The notes beneath the pieces are model-generated. The model did no database searches. It worked only from the letters and a program-made list of their open reading frames with translations, and was not told the DNA's origin. Position numbers and translations under genes: made by a program. Shown here in pieces: positions 58,313-64,000 of a DNA stretch of 64,000 nucleotides. Numbering within the stretch: position 1 is the stretch's first letter; the number at the start of each line of letters is the position of its first letter. This stretch comes from Tetracladium setigerum (taxonomy: Eukaryota > Ascomycota > Leotiomycetes > Helotiales). Location: contig PZJY01000007.1 of NCBI GenBank assembly GCA_031472005.1, positions 2,629,581 to 2,693,580 of the forward strand, given 5' to 3'.

Positions 58313-58538
58313 GTCACGGGTCGACTCAAGTCTATCAAGTGAATCGAGTGTCTAATTAAAATATAAGAAGAATAAACTAAAGAGCTAAGAAAGAGCTTTT
58401 AAGGGAAAGATCTAGTATCTATAGTTGTTATACGACCCCTTTACATCCCTACTTTTTTAGGAAAAGATTTCCTTTCCTATATTATCTTCGTACGAAGTGA
58501 TTTCAGTGATACTATTAATAGGGGAGTTGGCCCCATTT

Positions 58539-58837
58539 TGTAACGGCACTGTTCACCGGTACGATCACGTAATCAAAGCAGGGATGTATGGTGATATATG
58601 CTAGTGAATGATGATCGGTCGTAATAATAGGCTCTAATACTAAGAAAAGAAGAAAACTACCGATTAATAAGTGGCTAGAGGCCGGGCTATATACATGTCT
58701 GTAATAAGGCCGTAAGGCATCCGTAACTTCCAGGCTATCAAGTGCTCCTGCTTGTGCATCGGGACTAGTCCGTAACTGGCCCGGTACTGGTGCGATCCTA
58801 GTGGTTACGTGTGGGTCATGTGTTGATAGTCATCACA
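58539..58837 (-). repeat. 3' LTR of a Ty3/Gypsy element
   Basis: Bounded on the plus strand by TGTAACGG and GTCATCACA, that is TG...CA ends in either orientation, about 299 bp. Read on the minus strand, it is preceded by a polypurine tract (AAGAGGGGGGA at 58838-58848). This is the usual order internal region, polypurine tract, 3' LTR. A partner LTR was not found, because the other end of the element is lost at the telomere. Confidence 0.6.
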
Positions 58838-61800
58838 TCCCCCCTCTTAGAAGTAGAACTCGTCCTCGAGTTCCTGGTATCTGTTAATTACGAGTAGCTA
58901 ATCGCATCGTATAACGCTCGAAGCGTTAGTGAGATACGGCTTGGTTTCAATGATATTATTAGTCTAATTAATAAAGTGATATAATAGTAGTAAATAATTT
59001 TCTCGCTTAGTTATAATAGTAATAAACGACGATATTAATAACGGGCGTGTAATTAGCTTATATCGCTATACTTGAATAGTTATTATTATATTATTATTAA
59101 TGAGTGACAATTAAATGCGAATAAGTTTATAATTCGCTTACGTATAATATTAGGAACTAGTTATTGTCGGATAGTGTATATATAGCTCTCGTAGCTCTCT
59201 TCGTTTATAATTCCTTTCCTTTCCCTCTTAGTATTAATAATAAGTCCGTAAGTGGCTCTTTAGTCGACTTATATATAGTATAATTATTAATATAATGGGT
59301 GTAGAGTAGTAATAGTAGCATTAGTAATAATAATAAGATTATAAGTGGCCCCGGAAGTGTACCGTTTATAAGTAATGTTGATTGACTTCTTAATGATAAT
59401 CGCCCGTTCTAGTAATCTCTCTCTCTCTCTTAAGTCGTAAGTGATCCTTAGAAGCTCTTATTTTAATATATTATCGCTAACGTTTAGTATAGTCTGCTTT
59501 ATTCTAGCACTATTATTACTAATAATAAGTCTCCTTCGTCGTAAGTTAATTACTCTTTAGACGGCGTCGTAACGGTCTGCTAACGGTTATAGAAGTCACT
59601 ACTATCACCATTATAATACCTCTCGCCGCCCCCGCCGGTTGCCTCCCAGAGGCGTACCGCGTCTGGTGCGTCTGTTGCGTTCGCCGCACTATGAAGAAGC
59701 TTAAGCACCGATGCTCCTTCCCAAAGGTCTCCTCTAAGCTCTGCTCCTATTGCGCCGCCTTTAAGGGTAATTATGTTCGCGTAAGTGGTCCGTAACGGGT
59801 CCGTTTATGGGCCGTATTAACTATAGCCGCAACTTCCCTGGAATGTTGGCCCGGAGTATATTATTTTCCTCGCTATAATTGCAGCAATGGACGCTCCTGT
59901 TCCGGCCCTGGTCCTGCCCTCCCACGACCCCGCCGACGCCGCCGCCGCAGCAGTAGCAATAGTAATAGTAGAAGCAGTAATAGATATTGTAGCTAAAGCA
60001 AAGGAAGCCGCCGTCGTCGCCGCCGCTACCACTATTTACGAGATTTGCTTGGTCGGTGCCGCCGAGGCACTAAAGTCTGCCGCCGCCGCTACTTTTATGC
60101 AGCTTGAAGTAACTCGCGCTCTTTAGCGCTTAATGGAGGTAAGTTTATCCTTCTTAGAATTAGCTAGTAACTGCTTTATTCCGGTATTAACTTTTGATAA
60201 GACTTGACCGATGAGGTCTTTAAGCTTCGGGCTTAAAGTAAGAAGAATTCTGTTAGGGTTTTAGCTACCTTAGGTAAGCTGGAAGCTTAGCTGAAGAGCT
60301 CTGGTGGTAGTAAACGCCGCCGCTAGGGCTCCGATACTGGTGCGGATGGCGCCCGGGGTAGGAAGAAGAGTCATCGGGAGGAGGAGGAGGAGGGGAGGAT
60401 GAGATCGCCCGCCTGACCGGGGGTACCGGGGGTGGTTCCGGGGGGGAGGAGGAGGAGGAGTAAGAGGTTGTTTTACCTATGTTTAGTTATTTTTAGAGGG
60501 ACCTAGCTAGCTACTTGATAGTTAGAAAGCCGGCCGGGTCCCTGAATCCGTCGAAATAAGCGTTTTTATAATGATCTTTATTCTTCTTATAATGATTATT
60601 ACTTATTAAGTTCCTAGTTCCGTAACTATTCGGGCAATAAACGGGGAGGTCCCGGTTTACGGGGATAAGCGAGGTAAAAACTCCGGATATAATAAGGTAA
60701 GTGCTTAAAGTTCTCTTCCGGATATTAAGTTAGATTAGTATTATAACCTACCTATTTAACTTAGTAATGCAACTTACGACGTATTAGCTTATTAGCTAAC
60801 ACTTCTTATACTTCCTATTCTTGCTCTCCTTGGACGATGTTTAGAGGTGGCCGGGCCGGTTCCTAGCTAGGCAGGGGGTTATTCGGATGCTTCGCTAAGA
60901 CGTTTAATGTAAATATATTATAGATCGTTGAGTTGGCTAGTAATTCTAAGCGGTAGGAGTGGCTAACTTTCTTTAATATCTTATACGGTCCGGTCTATAA
61001 TGCGGCTAGCTTCCGACTCGGTTTATCTATCTTTAGGTTCTTAGTAAAGAGATAAACTTAATCACCGACTTCCTAGTTAATTAGCTTACGGTGTTAGTCC
61101 GTACTACGTTATATTCTCTCTTAAGCTCTCTTTATATTAGCTTTAGCGAGGTCTTAAGCATTATATATACGCGTAGTAAGTTATATAGCATTATCATAAT
61201 TAAGCTTTTCTTTTAGATTAGACAGCTCTAGCGTGTTTTAATCCTAAGAGGTTCTCGGATCTAGGCCGTATTTGAGGCGGTAAGGAGTTATTCTAATCGA
61301 AGAATAAGGTAGAGTTATTTATACTTAGTCTATAAGTGGAAGCAACTCGCTTTAGTTATCCTGATAATAGTTGATAAAAGGTCTTATTCGCTGGTCGATA
61401 TACTTGTTTATAATTTCGGTCTAACTATTTATTTGCTTATAATAAGCCGTAAATAGTTTAAGTTGAACCCTAATGATCTTATAGAGTTCAGTTTAGAAAC
61501 GGGAGATAAATTAGGGTCCTTTATTAGAGATGATAGAGATGGGGTATAATTAAAACGGTAAATCCATTGAATGAATAGCTAAGCTATCGCTCTAACATCC
61601 GTCGTTTAATAACACGGGATGGATACGCACTCCTTATTAAGTTTATCTATGAATATTAGGATTGTATCGAAGCTATGCTTATCCTTAGGGAATGATTTAA
61701 AGTCCATGGTTAAGTGTTGCATCGGATGATTAGGTATAGGCAAGGGATATAAGAAGCCTTATTGTTTAGTTTGTCTAGGATAAGCGAACCTATATTCCTA

Positions 61801-63850
61801 ATAGTTAGTAACGTAGGTCTTATAGTCTTAGTTTATATCGGGCTAGTAATACTTTACTAATAATAACGAATACGTCTTGCGCGCATTAGGGTGAGTATTA
61901 GAGACTTAGGTATAAACCTCACGGATAAGTTTCGTATATAGTTCGGTACTCTTACGGACCATTAATCGTCCATAGTATAATAATAAGTTGTCTTTTATAA
62001 TATACCCTTTACGTATAGTGGCTCTTTCTTTAGTGAAGGAGATCTTATTATTATCGCGAAGTGCTTATAACAGGGCCGATTCGGAGTCTAGAAGGATTGA
62101 CAATTCTATCGAATTGATCCGGAGTTCTTATTAACGTTCCACGAATAACTGGCCTAGTTCAGTGTTAATACGGGGGTTTAATCTGTCGGGTCTTAGGAAC
62201 ACTTTAGAGCGGCTATCGATTTTAACTTATTTATAGATTAAAAGATCTTGTTCGCGACGGCTTAATATATTTGCTTTAGCGTTTGATTTACTAATAATAT
62301 ATATGATTTAGAAGTTAAAGTCAGATAAGAACTCTATTTATTTAACCTGCTTAGCTGTTAGGATCTTGGTTGTCATGAAATACTGGAGGGCTTAGTAGTC
62401 GGTGTACACCTGGATACGGTCTTATACCGACATGAATTCGGGCCGGTATTTCTTAAAACTATACACGATAGCATATATCTCCTTATTATGAATCTCCTAA
62501 TTAGCTTCGTTATTCATTAGCACGTGAGAGAAGAAGGCTATTAGGTACTAGTTACCGTCCCGATATTACTAGGAGAATACTCCGGTAATCACTCTATTAG
62601 ATGAATCTGTTTCTAGCTTGGTAAGGTGTTCTGGCTAGAAGTGATGGAGAGTTTATATAAGTAGTAGCTATTGCCGAAGAGCTTCGAAAGCCGTAGCGTA
62701 GTGGTCGTCTTAAACGAACGGTATAATTAGTCGAGTGAGCTTGGTCAAAGGTAGTGAGATCTTACTGAAATCTTTAATGAATTGCCGGTAGAATCCGTAA
62801 AAGCTTAAGTAGGACTTGACTCCGGTCACGGTAGTGGGCCGTTTCTAGTTCCTAAGAGCTTTTATATAATCTGGATTAGTCTTTAACCCTTTAATTATAA
62901 GTATAAATCTAAGGTATTTAATCTTTATAATATTAAACTCGCTTTTAGTTATATCCGCTTGAAGGTTAGCGTTTCGTAACCGTATCAGGACCTTCTTAAC
63001 GTGCTCTTTATAATCTTCGACGTTCTCAGAGTAGATAATAATATTATCTAAATACGCTGAGCAAAAGTTATCCAAGTAGTCGATAAGGACATCATTTATA
63101 TAGCGCTAATAAGTGGCAAGGCCGTTAGTTAAGCTAAATGGTAGAACTTTATATTTATAAGTACCGTACCTGGTCCGGAAGGTGATCATCTCTTCTAACT
63201 CTAGATCTATTCGGATTCGATGAAAGGCTTATCTAATATCTAACTTAGTGAATATCCTGGCTTTACCTATTCTAAAGAGTAATTTATCGATCCTTAGTAT
63301 CGGGTAAGGATCGGATTGAGTTAAAGCATTGAGCTTTCGGAAATTAATATAAAAGCGGAGTTTATCATTATAAGGCTTCTTAATGAATAGTACTAGTGAG
63401 GTAAAGGGCTATTCGAGTCCGTTATGAACCCTTTCGCTAGATTCTTTAAGAGGTAATCCTTAGTGGCTTAAAGCTTTGCAGTTAATTGTCGGTAGAGTGG
63501 AGAGAATAAAGAAGGTAGTGGTTCCGTTAGAGTTATCTTATAGTTATAGCGACGATAAGGTGGTAATATATCTGATATTGCCTTAGAGAATACGTCTTTA
63601 TATAATTAGTATTCGCGGGGGAGACGCGCTCGTATTAAGGCCGTTATCTCATCGTCGTCTAGCGGAGTGTTAGAGATTTCATTAATAATCCTATCGATTT
63701 CGTAAATGCTAAAGATAAAGAACTCTATATTAGGCTTTTGCATTTAGTAGTGGAAGGAGTTCGCACTAACTTTATAAATAGAGAATAAATTAATATTAAG
63801 GTGGACTAAACTAATAGTCCGGGTCGGTTTCGGGGGTGTAACGGTAGGTA
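58838..63850 (-). mobile_element. Ty3/Gypsy chromovirus, RIP-degraded pol, 5' end missing
   Basis: Read from right to left on the minus strand, this holds reverse-transcriptase signatures (KLDIRQAFHRIRI about 63210; an altered active-site box YLDN near 63050, where YLDD is usual). RNase H and integrase territory follows; the integrase C-terminal part (LFTKNLKIDKPSRKLAAL, about 61050) and a chromodomain (VGYN and YPEENFKH, about 60690-60740) can be read. Many TAG/TAA codons stand where Trp or Gln is expected, as produced by repeat-induced C-to-T mutation, and the AT content is high. Gag and the 5' LTR are not seen; sequence from the protease side ends about 35 bp before the telomere array. The element is non-functional. 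Confidence 0.75.
59626..60480 (+). pseudogene. GC-rich antisense reading frame inside the element
   Basis: Between the chromodomain end and the LTR is a GC-rich island, unlike the AT-rich rest. On the plus strand, opposite to pol, successive frames read LKHRCSFPKVSSKLCSYCAA, then an ATG-started Ala-rich run (59887-60126: DAPVPALVLPSHDPADAAAA, YEICLVGAAEALKSAAA). Then come basic KRRR-type and Glu-rich stretches (about 60310-60475). The C-x2-C pair and order suggest one protein, now broken by stops and frame changes. I do not recognise it. It could be an antisense accessory ORF of the retroelement or a captured host gene. Confidence 0.45.
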
Positions 63851-63883
63851 TCACGCTTATAGGTGCAGACGATAGGGTGAGGG

Positions 63884-64000
63884 TTAGGGTTAGGGTTAGG
63901 GTTAGGGTTAGGGTTAGGGTTAGGGTTAGGGTTAGGGTTAGGGTTAGGGTTAGGGTTAGGGTTAGGGTTAGGGTTAGGGTTAGGGTTAGGGTTAGGGGTT
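63884..64000 (+). repeat. Telomere, (TTAGGG)n
   Basis: About 19 perfect head-to-tail TTAGGG units run to the end of the window, with one TTAGGGG variant at the last position. The G-rich strand points rightward, so this is the natural right end of a chromosome. TTAGGG is the standard repeat of most filamentous ascomycetes. It abuts the truncated retroelement through about 35 bp. Confidence 0.97.

Noticed and set aside
1..64000. tRNA genes, rRNA, CRISPR arrays
   Set aside because: I looked for tRNA T-loop-like GTTCGA boxes and regular spacer repeats; none had matching arms or periodicity. CRISPR is not expected in a fungus.

Overview
This is the right end of a chromosome from a filamentous ascomycete fungus. 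About 19 copies of TTAGGG, G-rich strand running toward the end, close the window at 63884-64000. The genes carry short introns (about 45-115 nt) with GTRNGT donors and YAG acceptors. Families such as Zn2Cys6 factors, HET, NACHT/ankyrin NLR-like proteins and intracellular tyrosinase are typical of Pezizomycotina. The pectin-degrading enzymes suggest a plant-associated or saprotrophic fungus; I cannot name the genus.

Layout. 0.5-3.2 kb: a hypothetical gene, an ACT-domain protein and a phytanoyl-CoA dioxygenase-like enzyme. 3.5-7.6 kb: a large NACHT/ankyrin NLR-like gene on the minus strand. 8.3-9.0 kb: a broken kinase-like relic. 9.7-10.6 kb: an HD-domain hydrolase. 11.6-21 kb: hypothetical genes, a MADS-box-like gene, two ferric-reductase fragments on opposite strands, a single-pass surface protein and a CBS-domain (Sds23/Snf4-like) gene. 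22.1-26.1 kb: an unusual chimera that joins a SesA/NACHT_N-type N-terminus to the N-terminal half of a cullin, followed by a decayed fungal-specific tail. 26.9-32.9 kb: three neighbouring pectin/rhamnogalacturonan enzymes (GH28, GH43-type galactanase with a CBM35-like tail, CE12-type acetylesterase), two of them with reading-frame lesions. 33.5-37.6 kb: a GPI-type surface protein, an S66 LD-carboxypeptidase-like gene with one nonsense codon, and a heavily damaged coiled-coil gene. 38.6-43.3 kb: an MFS transporter and a tyrosinase. 44.4-44.9 kb: a HET-domain relic. 45.1-54.5 kb: aspartate aminotransferase, amino-acid permease, HpcH/HpaI aldolase and a Zn2Cys6 regulator. 55.3-56.9 kb: an M6 zinc metalloprotease. 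58.3 kb to the end: AT-rich, RIP-like sequence containing one LTR and the pol region of a Ty3/Gypsy chromovirus that runs straight into the telomere.

How the genes may work together. The pectin trio would debranch, deacetylate and depolymerise pectin outside the cell. The permease, aminotransferase, aldolase, tyrosinase and Zn2Cys6 factor could form a loose amino-acid/aromatic catabolism neighbourhood; this is inferred from proximity only. The NLR, HET relic and SesA-cullin chimera belong to the fungal non-self-recognition repertoire, which often sits and decays in subtelomeres. Several single-base homopolymer slips recur in otherwise good genes, so some apparent pseudogenes could be assembly errors; the in-frame nonsense codons are harder to explain that way. 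Exon boundaries were read by eye from splice consensus and frame continuity.
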